Shown here: positions 14,967-23,181 of the stretch, one piece after another
Position numbering within the stretch: the stretch's first letter is position 1
Layout: each line of letters begins with the position of its first letter
Made by a program: the position numbers and the translations under genes
The notes under the pieces: generated by a model
Databases searched by the model: none
Told to the model about the DNA's origin: nothing
The model's input: the letters and a program-made list of their open reading frames with translations, nothing else
Origin: Casp-actino8 sp041159745
Lineage (GTDB): Bacteria; Actinomycetota; Acidimicrobiia; Acidimicrobiales; Ilumatobacteraceae
Direction of reading: 5' to 3'
Length of the DNA stretch: 29,469 bases
Assembly (NCBI GenBank): GCA_041159745.1
Contig: JBEAXP010000134.1
Span: 1-29,469, forward strand

Positions 14967-15950
14967 TCAGGCGTTCGCGCCCACGCGACGCAACTCGTCG
15001 GCGGCCTGTTCGGGCGGAACGATGTTGATCATCACGCCGGTGCCCCGTTCGAAACCGGCCACCGTCGTGAGCTTGGGCCACAGGTGCGCGTGCCAGTGGA
15101 AGGGGCCGTCGTGCTGGTGCGGCGCGGTGTGGAACACGAGGTTGAACGAGACGTCGGGGAACACCGCGTTGAGGTGAGCCAGCGCATCGCGGATGGCGCG
15201 ACCGACACCGGCCAACGATTCGTCGGACGCATCGGGAAGATGCTGGTGGTGGTGGCGGGGAATCACGAGGATCTCGTACGGGCCGCCGCTCCAGAACGGG
15301 CAGACGACGACGGCGTCGTCGGTGGCGAGAACGACTCGTTCACCCGAGACGAGTTCGGTCTCGACCGTGGCGCAGAGGATGCAACCGCCCTCGAACCGAA
15401 CGAACGCGCGCTCCTCGTCGAGGATTTCGCCCGGCACGAACGGGAGTCCGAGCAATTGTCCGTGCGGGTGCGACAACGAAGCGCCCGCCTCGCGACCGTG
15501 ATTGACGATCGCCTGGGTGTAGCGGATGTTGCGGGTGGCGGCGTGCTCGAGCAGGCGCTGCTTGAGCACCGACATGATCTGGCCGCACGACTCGTCGTCG
15601 AAGGTGTCGATGCCGCTGCGGTGATCGCGGGTGAACACGAAGACTTCGTGGGTTCCGCTGGCTTCGGCCATCACGTGCACCGGACCGAGGTTGCGCACGG
15701 CGAGTGAATCCTCGCCATCGAACGCCGGATACAAGTTGGGGATGACGCGCATCTTCCAGTCGTCACCATGACCGACGGTGAGCATCGCGGGCGCCGACGG
15801 ATCCTCGTTGCCGGGGCAGAAGGGGCACGGACGGTTCGGATCCGACTCGACCGTCTGGATGCGCGTGGCGAAATCGGTGGGACGCATGGCCCGCTCGGCG
15901 TTGATGGTGACCCAGCGGCCGGTGAGGGGGTTCAGTCGAAGTTGGCTCAC
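14967..15950 (-). CDS. galT: Galactose-1-phosphate uridylyltransferase (GalT-type HIT protein)
   Basis: This 327-residue protein carries two HIT-type halves. The N-terminal half has a zinc CxxC (Cys42, Cys45 in CPFCPG) and the active-site HPHGQ (His161, His163, the latter equal to the nucleophile). A second CxxC (Cys190, Cys193) follows. The second half has FHWHAHLWPK, a histidine triad-like motif. GalT exchanges UMP between UDP-glucose and galactose-1-phosphate in the Leloir pathway. No galK or galE is in the window, so the substrate could be another sugar-1-phosphate. GTG 15950 is the start and TATCCT lies ten bases upstream. Confidence 0.93.
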   Translation of the reverse strand: MSQLRLNPLTGRWVTINAERAMRPTDFATRIQTVESDPNRPCPFCPGNEDPSAPAMLTVGHGDDWKMRVIPNLYPAFDGEDSLAVRNLGPVHVMAEASGTHEVFVFTRDHRSGIDTFDDESCGQIMSVLKQRLLEHAATRNIRYTQAIVNHGREAGASLSHPHGQLLGLPFVPGEILDEERAFVRFEGGCILCATVETELVSGERVVLATDDAVVVCPFWSGGPYEILVIPRHHHQHLPDASDESLAGVGRAIRDALAHLNAVFPDVSFNLVFHTAPHQHDGPFHWHAHLWPKLTTVAGFERGTGVMINIVPPEQAADELRRVGANA

Positions 15951-15960
15951 GGTGATGGTC

Positions 15961-15966
15961 AGGATA
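15961..15966 (-). promoter_or_regulatory. Candidate -10 element of galT, short leader
   Basis: TATCCT on the minus strand ends ten bases before the GTG at 15950, predicting a leader of only a few bases and no room for a Shine-Dalgarno sequence. It lies in the gap to the upstream methyltransferase gene. Confidence 0.4.
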
Positions 15967-15971
15967 CGGAA

Positions 15972-16739
15972 TCAGACGGCTCGGGACACCGACGCTTGCC
16001 GATACACCGAAACATGAGTGACGGAATCGTGTCGGAAAGGTGTCCGGCGGGTGTCTTCCCAGCGGTCGGCCAGCCGTAGGCCGGCATCGGCGGCCATGCG
16101 GTCGAGTTCGGCCGTGGTGGAGTAGCGAATACTGAACGGTCGCAGTCGCACGGCGGCTCCGTCCGTGAATTCGATGAACTGTCCGTCGACCGTCTGCGCA
16201 TCGGGGTCGTGAACATCGGCCATGAGCACCACACGATCGGCGGCCATCGTGCGCACCCCGACGTTTCCACCGGCGGGCCGCCCGACATCGGGGACGAAGG
16301 CTTCGACGACGAAGGAGCCGCCGGGCACGAGCCGCTTGGAGACTTCGGCGAACAACTCGTGTTGTCGTTCGTACGAGCGCAGAGCGAAGAGTGTGTTGTA
16401 GGCGACGAACACCACGTCGAAGGACGCATCGGGCAAACCCCGCAACATGTCGCCGACGATCACCGAAACCTGGCCGCTCGGATCCTTGGCGCGCAGACGT
16501 TCGATCATGGCGCGACTGGCGTCGATCCCGGTCACGAGGGCCCCGGTCCGGGCCAGCGGCAACGCGATGCGACCGGTACCGATTCCCAGTTCCAGGAATC
16601 GCCCGGCGCTCGTTCGATCGGGTGGAACGAGTGAGGTGAGCAATGCGACCGTCGAGTCCACGTCGCTCACGTCGTGGTACCAGTCGTCGTAGACGTCGGC
16701 GAACCCGTCTCCGTAGGAGGCTTCGCCGTAGCCGTGCAT
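15972..16739 (-). CDS. Class I SAM-dependent methyltransferase
   Basis: This 255-residue protein begins YGDGFADVYDDWYHDVSD, the N-terminal lid common to small-molecule methyltransferases of this type. It has motif I FLELGIGTGRIALPLA (about 48-63), an acidic residue at the end of strand 2 (TGIDAS), motif IV VFVAYNTLFAL, and a strand-rich C-terminus. It transfers a methyl group from S-adenosylmethionine to an unidentified substrate. The galT start is 21 bases downstream, so it may be co-transcribed with galT and the SRPBCC gene. It is divergent from the cysteine desulfurase (47-base gap). Confidence 0.87.
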   Translation of the reverse strand: MHGYGEASYGDGFADVYDDWYHDVSDVDSTVALLTSLVPPDRTSAGRFLELGIGTGRIALPLARTGALVTGIDASRAMIERLRAKDPSGQVSVIVGDMLRGLPDASFDVVFVAYNTLFALRSYERQHELFAEVSKRLVPGGSFVVEAFVPDVGRPAGGNVGVRTMAADRVVLMADVHDPDAQTVDGQFIEFTDGAAVRLRPFSIRYSTTAELDRMAADAGLRLADRWEDTRRTPFRHDSVTHVSVYRQASVSRAV

Positions 16740-16774
16740 GCCCTCAGTCCACCACGCATTTTGCGATTCGCCAC

Positions 16775-16780
16775 TACCGT
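16775..16780 (+). promoter_or_regulatory. -10 element of the cysteine desulfurase gene, leaderless arrangement
   Basis: TACCGT ends six bases before the GTG at 16787. It is in the 47-base gap to the divergent methyltransferase gene and supports the GTG start. Confidence 0.55.
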
Positions 16781-16786
16781 GACGGC

Positions 16787-17932
16787 GTGGGCAAACGTCT
16801 CGTCTACCTCGATCATGCGGCCACCACGCCCATGCGACCGGACGCGGTCGAGGCCATGCTGCCGTTCCTCGCCGAGTCGTACGCCAATCCCTCCGGTTCG
16901 CATCGGTTCGCGCGCGAGGCTCGACGCGCGATCGACGAAGCCCGCGACGTGGTGGCCGGTGCGATCGGCTGCCTTCCCGGAGAAGTCGTGTTCAACGGCG
17001 GTGGAACCGAAGGTGACAACACGGCGATACGCGGGGCGATCGAGCGACGCGGCGGTGTGGCGGTGTGCTCGGCCGCCGAGCACCACGCGGTTCTGCACTG
17101 CGTCGAGCACGAGAAGGGCCGAGTGGTCGGAGTCGACCCCACCGGCGCTGTCGACCTCGCCGATCTCGAGCGCGTGTTGCGCGACGAATCGAACGTGTCG
17201 GTCGTGTCGGTGATGGCGGTCAACAACGAGACCGGAACCATCACCGACCTGCGAGCCGTGTCGCGGATCGTGCGGTCGCTCGCACCCGGTGCGCTTCTGC
17301 ACACCGACGCGGTACAGGCCGCCTGTTGGCTCGACTTGCGTGAGATCTGGCCGCTCGTCGACGCCATGGCTTTGTCGGCCCACAAGTTCGGCGGGCCCAA
17401 AGGTGTGGGCGTCCTGGCGGTGCGCGCCGGCTCCGACGTGGCTCCGCTCATCCTCGGAGGCGGTCAGGAACGCGACCGACGCAGCGGCACGCACAACGTG
17501 GCCGGGATCGTCGCTCTGGCCCGGGCCCTCGAATCGACCGATCGCGAGCGGGCATCCGAATGTGCGCGGGTCGGAGCCTTGCGCGAGACACTCGTTTCCC
17601 GTGTCGCGACGGTGGGCGGTGTGCACCGAACCGTCCCGGCCGATCGTGCGGTGCCCGGTGTGGCGCACGTGTGCATCGCCGACGTGGAGAGCGAGGCTCT
17701 TCTCTATCTCCTCGACGAAGGAGGAGTGTGCGCATCGGCGGCCTCGGCCTGCGCCAGCGGGGCCATGGAACCGTCGCATGTGTTGGCCGCGATGGGAGTC
17801 GAGCGCGGGTTGGCCACGGGCGCGCTGCGCATGTCGCTCGGACACACCACCACCGGGGCCGACATCGACGAGGCGGCCGTCGTGGTCACCGGCGCGATCG
17901 AGCGCATTCGTTCGGCGGCCCGAGATCGCTGA
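16787..17932 (+). CDS. Cysteine desulfurase (IscS/NifS-like)
   Basis: The protein has 381 residues from GTG 16787 and begins with YLDHAATTPMRP. This PLP enzyme converts cysteine to alanine plus enzyme-bound persulfide. Motifs include GGTEGDN (73-79), the PLP-stacking AEHHAV (97-102), VNNETG (146-151), HTDAVQAA (172-179) and SAHK with Lys200 as the Schiff-base residue. The catalytic Cys is Cys322 in SACASG. mnmA follows 47 bases downstream, so it very likely supplies sulfur for tRNA 2-thiouridine. The same linkage is known in other actinobacteria, including M. tuberculosis. The upstream part of the open frame overlaps the methyltransferase and was excluded. Confidence 0.94.
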   Translation: MGKRLVYLDHAATTPMRPDAVEAMLPFLAESYANPSGSHRFAREARRAIDEARDVVAGAIGCLPGEVVFNGGGTEGDNTAIRGAIERRGGVAVCSAAEHHAVLHCVEHEKGRVVGVDPTGAVDLADLERVLRDESNVSVVSVMAVNNETGTITDLRAVSRIVRSLAPGALLHTDAVQAACWLDLREIWPLVDAMALSAHKFGGPKGVGVLAVRAGSDVAPLILGGGQERDRRSGTHNVAGIVALARALESTDRERASECARVGALRETLVSRVATVGGVHRTVPADRAVPGVAHVCIADVESEALLYLLDEGGVCASAASACASGAMEPSHVLAAMGVERGLATGALRMSLGHTTTGADIDEAAVVVTGAIERIRSAARDR

Positions 17933-17955
17933 CCACCTCGACGCTTCGACAGCCG

Positions 17956-17961
17956 TAGCCT
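17956..17961 (+). promoter_or_regulatory. Candidate -10 element of mnmA
   Basis: TAGCCT lies 18 bases before the GTG at 17980, with GGAGAG (about 17969-17974) between as a Shine-Dalgarno sequence. It would give mnmA its own promoter with a leader of about a dozen bases, in addition to read-through from the desulfurase gene. Confidence 0.4.
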
Positions 17962-17979
17962 GACCCACGGAGAGATGCC

Positions 17980-19068
17980 GTGAAAGTTCTTGTCGCCATG
18001 TCCGGAGGTGTCGATTCGTCGGTCGCCGCTGCACTCCTGCTCGAGCAGGGGCACGAGGTCGTGGGTGTCACCATGCGGTTGTGGGGCGGGGAGAGCGACA
18101 CCGGTTGCTGCAGTGTGAGCGACGTCGACGACGCGCGGCGTGTGGCCCAGCAACTGGGCATCGATCATCTGGTCTTCAACTTCACCGACGACTTCCACCG
18201 CCACGTCGTCGATCCGTACGTGGCCGATCACGCGCGTGGGGTCACGCCCAATCCGTGCATCGAGTGCAACCGGCACCTCAAGTTCGATCGGCTTCTCGAG
18301 CGCGCCGACGTACTCGGCTTCGACGCGGTGGCCACCGGCCATCACGCCCGCATCGAGCGCATCGACGGCACGTGGCGTCTCCTGCGCGGAGCCGATGACG
18401 CCAAGGACCAGAGTTACGTCATCCACATGCTCGACCAGAACGCTCTCTCGCGCACGCTGTTGCCGGTCGGCACTCTCACCAAGGCCGAGGTGCGCGCGCA
18501 CGCGGCCCGCCTCGGCCTGCGCACCGCGGCGAAACCCGACAGTCAGGACGTGTGCTTCATCACCTCGACCAAGTCGCCCGACGGCGCCACCGGGCGGTCG
18601 TCGTTCCTGCGTCGACGCATCGAGCTGCATCCGGCCGAGGTTGTCGACGATGCCGGCGAACGAATCGGCAGCGTCGATGCGGTCGAACTCGTGACGCTCG
18701 GTCAACGACGCGGAGTCGCCGGCGGTGGTGGAACCAAGCGTTTCGTCGTCGATGTCGACGTGCCGGGTCGACGGGTGGTGGTGGGCCCCGAGTCGCTCCT
18801 TCTCGTCGATCGTGAGATCGGTTCGTCGCCCACGTGGACCGACGGACCCGTCGAGGGTCCGGTGTGGGTGCAGTGCAGCGCGCATGGTGAGCCACGCGCC
18901 GGGTCGATCGGAGCGAGCAGCGACGACGGCCATCGGGTCGACGTCGTGTGGGACGAGCCGCAACGCCGCGTGTCGCCGGGCCAGTCACTCGTGTTCTACG
19001 ACCGCGAAGGCGGTTGGGTGGTGGGCGGCGCCACCACCACGGCCGTCACGACGACAGCAAGTCGGTAG
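17980..19068 (+). CDS. mnmA: tRNA-specific 2-thiouridylase MnmA
   Basis: This 362-residue protein has the normal MnmA length. It thiolates U34 of tRNAs for Lys, Glu and Gln with ATP and a relayed sulfur. It has the PP-loop SGGVDSS (8-14), GCCSVSDVDDARRVA (42-56), the nucleophile Cys93 in NPCIECNR (91-98), ATGHHARI (118-125), and the second catalytic Cys192 in SQDVCFI (188-194). Both catalytic cysteines are present. The C-terminal beta-barrel begins around residue 205. Start GTG 17980 follows GGAGAG. Its 3' end overlaps the opposing membrane-protein gene by 23 bases. Confidence 0.96.
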   Translation: MKVLVAMSGGVDSSVAAALLLEQGHEVVGVTMRLWGGESDTGCCSVSDVDDARRVAQQLGIDHLVFNFTDDFHRHVVDPYVADHARGVTPNPCIECNRHLKFDRLLERADVLGFDAVATGHHARIERIDGTWRLLRGADDAKDQSYVIHMLDQNALSRTLLPVGTLTKAEVRAHAARLGLRTAAKPDSQDVCFITSTKSPDGATGRSSFLRRRIELHPAEVVDDAGERIGSVDAVELVTLGQRRGVAGGGGTKRFVVDVDVPGRRVVVGPESLLLVDREIGSSPTWTDGPVEGPVWVQCSAHGEPRAGSIGASSDDGHRVDVVWDEPQRRVSPGQSLVFYDREGGWVVGGATTTAVTTTASR

Positions 19069-19939
19069 CCGCCGTCAGTCGCGACGGCCTGATGCGGAAC
19101 GCCTTCACGTGAATCGCCGAACCACCCGGTGTCGACGGAGTGGCCGCGCGCACCACGGTCTCGAAGTCGTTCAAGGTGACTTCGAGCCAGGGTCGACCCG
19201 TGCCACCCGACAGATCGGCTGACTCGCCGGCTTCGGCGACGAGAGCGAGAGTGCTGATCGAGCGTCGCTGGAACATCGCGGTTTCGGCCAGGACCACGTG
19301 ATCGTGCACGACGATGCCGGCCGGTACCGACACGAGCCAACGTCGCGAATAGCGGTGGAAGCGGCGGGGCAGAGCCACCATTCCGACGGTCGCCACCGCC
19401 GTGAGAATTCCTCCGAACACCCAACTGCGATTGACGAGCGCCGACACGCCCACGATTCCGCTGGCGGCCCAGAGGGCCCACATCGTGATGATCACGGCGA
19501 GATGTGGGCGGGGACACCGCAACAGAAGTCGTCGCTCGTCGCCGTACGCCGACGTTCTCACGAACACATGGCCGAGTTCGGCCGAGAGGGCCAGCACCGC
19601 GACGATCGCGCCGAGTGCGGCCGCCACCAACGAACCGGTGTCGGGATTCGACACCGCGAGCACGACGAGAATCGTGAGGTGAAGTGGCGAGACGAGCCGC
19701 AGAGCCGTGAGCGACACGGTGGATGGCACGAGCACGCACAACAGCACGATGCCCCAAGCCGCCCAGATCGTCGCCTGCGCGGTCAGACGTTCGGCCGAGT
19801 CGAGCGTCTCGAGTCGATTCGAGAGCAGCGGTGCGCACACGCCGAGAGCCAGTGCGAAGACCCGGGTCACGACGAGGATCGGAGATCGTTCGCTCGTGAT
19901 CGAGTCGTTCCGACCGTCCGCGCCGTCAGGGGTGACCAC
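19046..19939 (-). CDS. Integral membrane protein of unknown function with cytosolic C-terminal domain
   Basis: This 297-residue protein has about six hydrophobic segments between residues ~22 and ~185. They include TIWAAWGIVLLCVLVP, HLTILVVLAVSN, SLVAAALGAIVAVLALSA, AVIITMWALWAASGIVGVSA and VFGGILTAVATVGMVALP. A soluble ~110-residue C-terminal part follows, with WLEVTLNDFETVVRAATP and AIHVKAFRIRPSR. I recognise no family. The start is GTG 19939; an internal GTG near residue 24 is possible. It is divergent from the MetE-like gene (104-base gap) and overlaps the end of mnmA. It interrupts the co-oriented mnmA to ligA row, and its role there is unknown. Confidence 0.8.
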   Translation of the reverse strand: MVTPDGADGRNDSITSERSPILVVTRVFALALGVCAPLLSNRLETLDSAERLTAQATIWAAWGIVLLCVLVPSTVSLTALRLVSPLHLTILVVLAVSNPDTGSLVAAALGAIVAVLALSAELGHVFVRTSAYGDERRLLLRCPRPHLAVIITMWALWAASGIVGVSALVNRSWVFGGILTAVATVGMVALPRRFHRYSRRWLVSVPAGIVVHDHVVLAETAMFQRRSISTLALVAEAGESADLSGGTGRPWLEVTLNDFETVVRAATPSTPGGSAIHVKAFRIRPSRLTAATDLLSS

Positions 19940-20030
19940 GTCACCAAGGGTGGCCCGTCGGAGACACCACGGCCAAACCGTGTGATCCGATTCGTGACGA
20001 CTTCACCCGCTTTGATACGAAAGACGCGAA

Positions 20031-20036
20031 GGGGGA
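20031..20036 (+). promoter_or_regulatory. Ribosome binding site deciding the MetE-like start
   Basis: GGGGGA ends seven bases before the GTG at 20044 and fixes that start. It is one of the few clear Shine-Dalgarno sequences in this half of the window. The 104-base divergent gap otherwise shows only a weak ATACGA segment near 20015 as a possible -10. Confidence 0.65.
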
Positions 20037-20043
20037 AACCGAA

Positions 20044-21060
20044 GTGTCTGGATCCAGCACGTTCAACGTGCTCACCGGTGGCGTGGCCACGATGATCGGC
20101 AGCCTGCCGCATCGCGACGCCCGCGAGGCGGTGGAGTTCTCGCGGTCCACGTGCCCCGACCTTCCCTGCGTTCCCACCGTTCCGCGCCGTTCACCGGCCG
20201 AGGGGATGATCGCCCAGGCCGTCGTCGGCATTCGCGGCATCAGCCTCGGTCAGTACGGTTCGCTTCTCGTCGACACTTCCCTCGTCGATCCGCTGGCTGG
20301 TGTCCGCACCGACACCAACAGCGATTCGTTCGGCGGCTTGCGATCGTTCCTCGCGCAGATGACCGATCACTCGGGCCCGATCAAGTGGCAGTTCACCGGA
20401 CCGGTGACGGTGGGGCAGGCGTTGATGCGTCTCGGGGTGCCGGCTCATCTGGCGTTCGACGTGGCCGTGCGAACGGTTCGCCACCACGTTCGGGTGGTCG
20501 CCGACGTGATCGGTTCGACTCTTCCCGGATGCCCGCAGGTGGTGATTCTCGACGAACCCGACCTCGGCGACTTGTTCGACGAGTCGTTCCCCATCGCACC
20601 CGACACCGCGATCGATCTGATGTCGGGAGCCCTCGCCGTGGTCGAACGTGACGCGCTGGTCGGTCTTCATAGTTGCGCCGACGTTCCGTTGTCGCCTCTC
20701 CTCGCCGCTGGGCCGCAGATCCTGAGCGTCCCGGTGTCCGAGCGCATCACCGAGTCGGCCATCGAACTCGCGCGGTTCGTCAACTCCGGCGGTTGGGTCG
20801 CCTGGGGCGTGGTTCCCACGGACGGACCCATCGGTACGACGTCTGAGCGTTGGTGGAAGAAGTTGGCTTCGGTGTGGTGTTCGCTCACCGAAGCCGGTTG
20901 CGATCCGCTCAAACTGCGTCGCCAGGCGCTCGTGACACCAGTGTGCGGTCTCGCGCTGCATAGCCACGACAGCGCGGCCATCATCATGCGCCACGTGGCC
21001 GAAGTGGGCGAGCGGGTGCGCACCCAAGCGCTCAGCGCTCAGTTCTCGGTGGGCGCCTAG
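20044..21060 (+). CDS. MetE C-terminal-domain-like (cobalamin-independent methionine synthase family) protein
   Basis: This 338-residue protein matches the catalytic (C-terminal) barrel of cobalamin-independent methionine synthases, without the N-terminal barrel of MetE (about 750 residues). Zinc-ligand positions are partly kept: His209 and Cys211 in GLHSCAD, and Cys301 in VCGLALH. The ligand Glu (the ISIETS strand in MetE) aligns with the LSVPVSER segment and is not obvious. A DEPDLGD motif (170-176) matches the DEPAL region of MetE. A similar MetE-like gene next to ligA is known in M. tuberculosis (Rv3015c next to ligA, Rv3014c). It may be a methyltransferase using another methyl donor. Start GTG 20044 has GGGGGA upstream. 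Confidence 0.82.
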   Translation: MSGSSTFNVLTGGVATMIGSLPHRDAREAVEFSRSTCPDLPCVPTVPRRSPAEGMIAQAVVGIRGISLGQYGSLLVDTSLVDPLAGVRTDTNSDSFGGLRSFLAQMTDHSGPIKWQFTGPVTVGQALMRLGVPAHLAFDVAVRTVRHHVRVVADVIGSTLPGCPQVVILDEPDLGDLFDESFPIAPDTAIDLMSGALAVVERDALVGLHSCADVPLSPLLAAGPQILSVPVSERITESAIELARFVNSGGWVAWGVVPTDGPIGTTSERWWKKLASVWCSLTEAGCDPLKLRRQALVTPVCGLALHSHDSAAIIMRHVAEVGERVRTQALSAQFSVGA

Positions 21061-21080
21061 GTCGCACCACGGCCCGGTCG

Positions 21081-21086
21081 TACAAT
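21081..21086 (+). promoter_or_regulatory. -10 element of ligA, leaderless arrangement
   Basis: TACAAT, the best -10 match in the window, ends six bases before the ATG at 21093. It lies in the 32-base gap after the MetE-like gene, so ligA has its own promoter. Confidence 0.65.
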
Positions 21087-21092
21087 CCGGGT

Positions 21093-23174
21093 ATGGCCGC
21101 GAAGAAGCGCAGCGCCGACTCGTCGGTCCGCGATCGCATGATCGCCTTGCGCGACACCATCAATCACCATCGCCGGCTGTATCACACCCTCGCCCAGCCC
21201 GAGATCGCCGACGCCGAGTACGACCGAATGGTGCGCGAACTCGAGGATCTCGAGGCCCTGCATCCCGAACTCGTGACCGCCGATTCACCCACGCTCCTCG
21301 TGGGCGGCGACATCAGCGAAGCGTTCGCTCCCGTCGAACACCGCATTCCCATGACGAGCCTCGACAACGCCATGGACGTCGACGAGTTGCGCGCGTGGGG
21401 CGACCGGGTCCTCAAGGGTCTGGGCGATGACGCCGATGTTCGGTACTGCGTCGAACTGAAGATCGACGGCCTGGCCGTGAGCCTGCGTTACGAACGGGGC
21501 CGACTCGTGCAGGCGGCCACCCGCGGCGACGGCCGCGTGGGGGAGGACGTCACGGCGAACGTGGCCACCATTTCCACCGTTCCGAAGTCGTTGCCGGCCC
21601 GTCTCGATCCACCCGAGGTCCTCGAGGTTCGCGGTGAGGTGTACCTGCCCATCGAGGCGTTCGAGAAGCTGCGCGCCGCCAAGGAACTCGAGAACGCCGA
21701 GCGTGTCAGCGCGGGCAAGAAGCCCGAGCCGGTTCCGGTGAATCCGCGCAACGCCGGTGCCGGCAGTCTGCGCCAGAAGGATTCGGCCGTCACCGCATCG
21801 CGCGGACTCGCGTTCTGGTCGTACCAAGTCGGTGAGGTCGTCGGTGGTCCCGAGTTCGCGAGCCATCACGAGACTCTCGATTTCCTGTCGTCGCTCGGCT
21901 TCCCGGTCAACCCGAACATTCGCGTCGTCGACTCCCTCGCCGAGGTGGAGGAGTACTGCCGCGAATGGCAGGAGAACCGCCATCGACTCGGATACGAGAT
22001 CGACGGTGCGGTGGTCAAACTCGACGACCTCGCCCAGCGCGAGGCACTCGGTTTCACGGCTCGCGCACCCCGATGGGCGATCGCGTTCAAGTTCCCGCCC
22101 GAGGAACGCACCACGATTCTCGACGACATCCAGGTTTCCATCGGTCGCACGGGCCGCGCCACGCCGTTCGCGGTGCTGCAACCAGTGTTCGTGGGCGGAT
22201 CCACCGTGGGCATGGCCACGCTGCACAACGAAGATCAGGTTCGCCTGAAGGACGTTCGCCCGGGCGACACCGTGATCGTTCGCAAAGCGGGTGACGTGAT
22301 TCCCGAAGTGGTCGGACCGGTTCTGTCCTTGCGGCCCGAGGGCTCGAAGCCGTGGACGTTCCCCACCAAGTGCCCGTGCCCTCTGGGGAGCACGCTCAGC
22401 CGCAGCGAGGGTGAATCCGACACGCGTTGCGTCGAGCCGAGTTGCCCGAATCAGCGCGACCAGCGGATCATCTACTTCGCATCGCGCGGCGCGATGGATA
22501 TCGAAGGTTTGGGCGAACGCACGGTCTTCCAGCTGTCCGACGCCGGTCTCGTGTCCGATCCCGGCGACATCTACTTCCTCGACATCGAGCAGTTGCTCGC
22601 GCTCGAGGGCTTCGGTCGGCTGAGTGCGGAGAAGCTTCTGGCCGCGATCGAAGGTTCGAAGACTCGGCCCCTGCCCAAACTCCTCACCGCGCTCGGTGTG
22701 AAACACCTCGGCCCGTCGGCGTCCGAAGCGTTGTCACGGGCCTTCGGCTCGCTCGACGGCGTGATGAACGCGTCGCAGGACGACCTGGCAACGGTCGACG
22801 GTGTGGGTGACGTGATCGCCGCGTCCATCACGTCGTGGTTCGCTCGGGCCGACAGCCGGGAATTCATCGAGAAGTTGCGTCGAGCCGGTGTCGACTTCGG
22901 CAATGTCGAAGTGTCTCGCTCGCCGCAGGTGCTCGTCGGCAAAGCGGTCGTCGTCACCGGCACGCTCGACGGTTTCGATCGCGACGGTGCCGAGCGAGCG
23001 ATCAAGGATCGCGGCGGCAAGAGTCCGGGTTCGGTGTCGGCCAAGACCTTCGCGGTCGTGGTGGGCCGTGAACCCGGGGCGAGCAAGGTGACGAAGGCTC
23101 AGGAGCTCGGTGTTCCGATGCTCGACGAAGCGGGTTTCGTTCGTTTGCTCGAGACGGGTGAATTACCGAACTAG
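21093..23174 (+). CDS. ligA: NAD-dependent DNA ligase LigA
   Basis: This 693-residue protein has the usual LigA length. It seals nicks in replication and repair using NAD+, through a covalent AMP-lysine. Domains in order are Ia NAD-binding (HHRRLYH, 25-31), the adenylation domain with the KxDG lysine Lys123 (ELKIDG), OB fold (~330-410), zinc finger (C427, C429, C446, C451), helix-hairpin-helix (~460-600) and a C-terminal BRCT domain (~612-690). The first zinc pair is spaced CxC (CPCPLGSTL) instead of the usual CxxC, with one extra residue following. All four cysteines are present. The start ATG 21093 has TACAAT six bases upstream. Confidence 0.97.
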   Translation: MAAKKRSADSSVRDRMIALRDTINHHRRLYHTLAQPEIADAEYDRMVRELEDLEALHPELVTADSPTLLVGGDISEAFAPVEHRIPMTSLDNAMDVDELRAWGDRVLKGLGDDADVRYCVELKIDGLAVSLRYERGRLVQAATRGDGRVGEDVTANVATISTVPKSLPARLDPPEVLEVRGEVYLPIEAFEKLRAAKELENAERVSAGKKPEPVPVNPRNAGAGSLRQKDSAVTASRGLAFWSYQVGEVVGGPEFASHHETLDFLSSLGFPVNPNIRVVDSLAEVEEYCREWQENRHRLGYEIDGAVVKLDDLAQREALGFTARAPRWAIAFKFPPEERTTILDDIQVSIGRTGRATPFAVLQPVFVGGSTVGMATLHNEDQVRLKDVRPGDTVIVRKAGDVIPEVVGPVLSLRPEGSKPWTFPTKCPCPLGSTLSRSEGESDTRCVEPSCPNQRDQRIIYFASRGAMDIEGLGERTVFQLSDAGLVSDPGDIYFLDIEQLLALEGFGRLSAEKLLAAIEGSKTRPLPKLLTALGVKHLGPSASEALSRAFGSLDGVMNASQDDLATVDGVGDVIAASITSWFARADSREFIEKLRRAGVDFGNVEVSRSPQVLVGKAVVVTGTLDGFDRDGAERAIKDRGGKSPGSVSAKTFAVVVGREPGASKVTKAQELGVPMLDEAGFVRLLETGELPN

Positions 23175-23181
23175 CGAGTGG

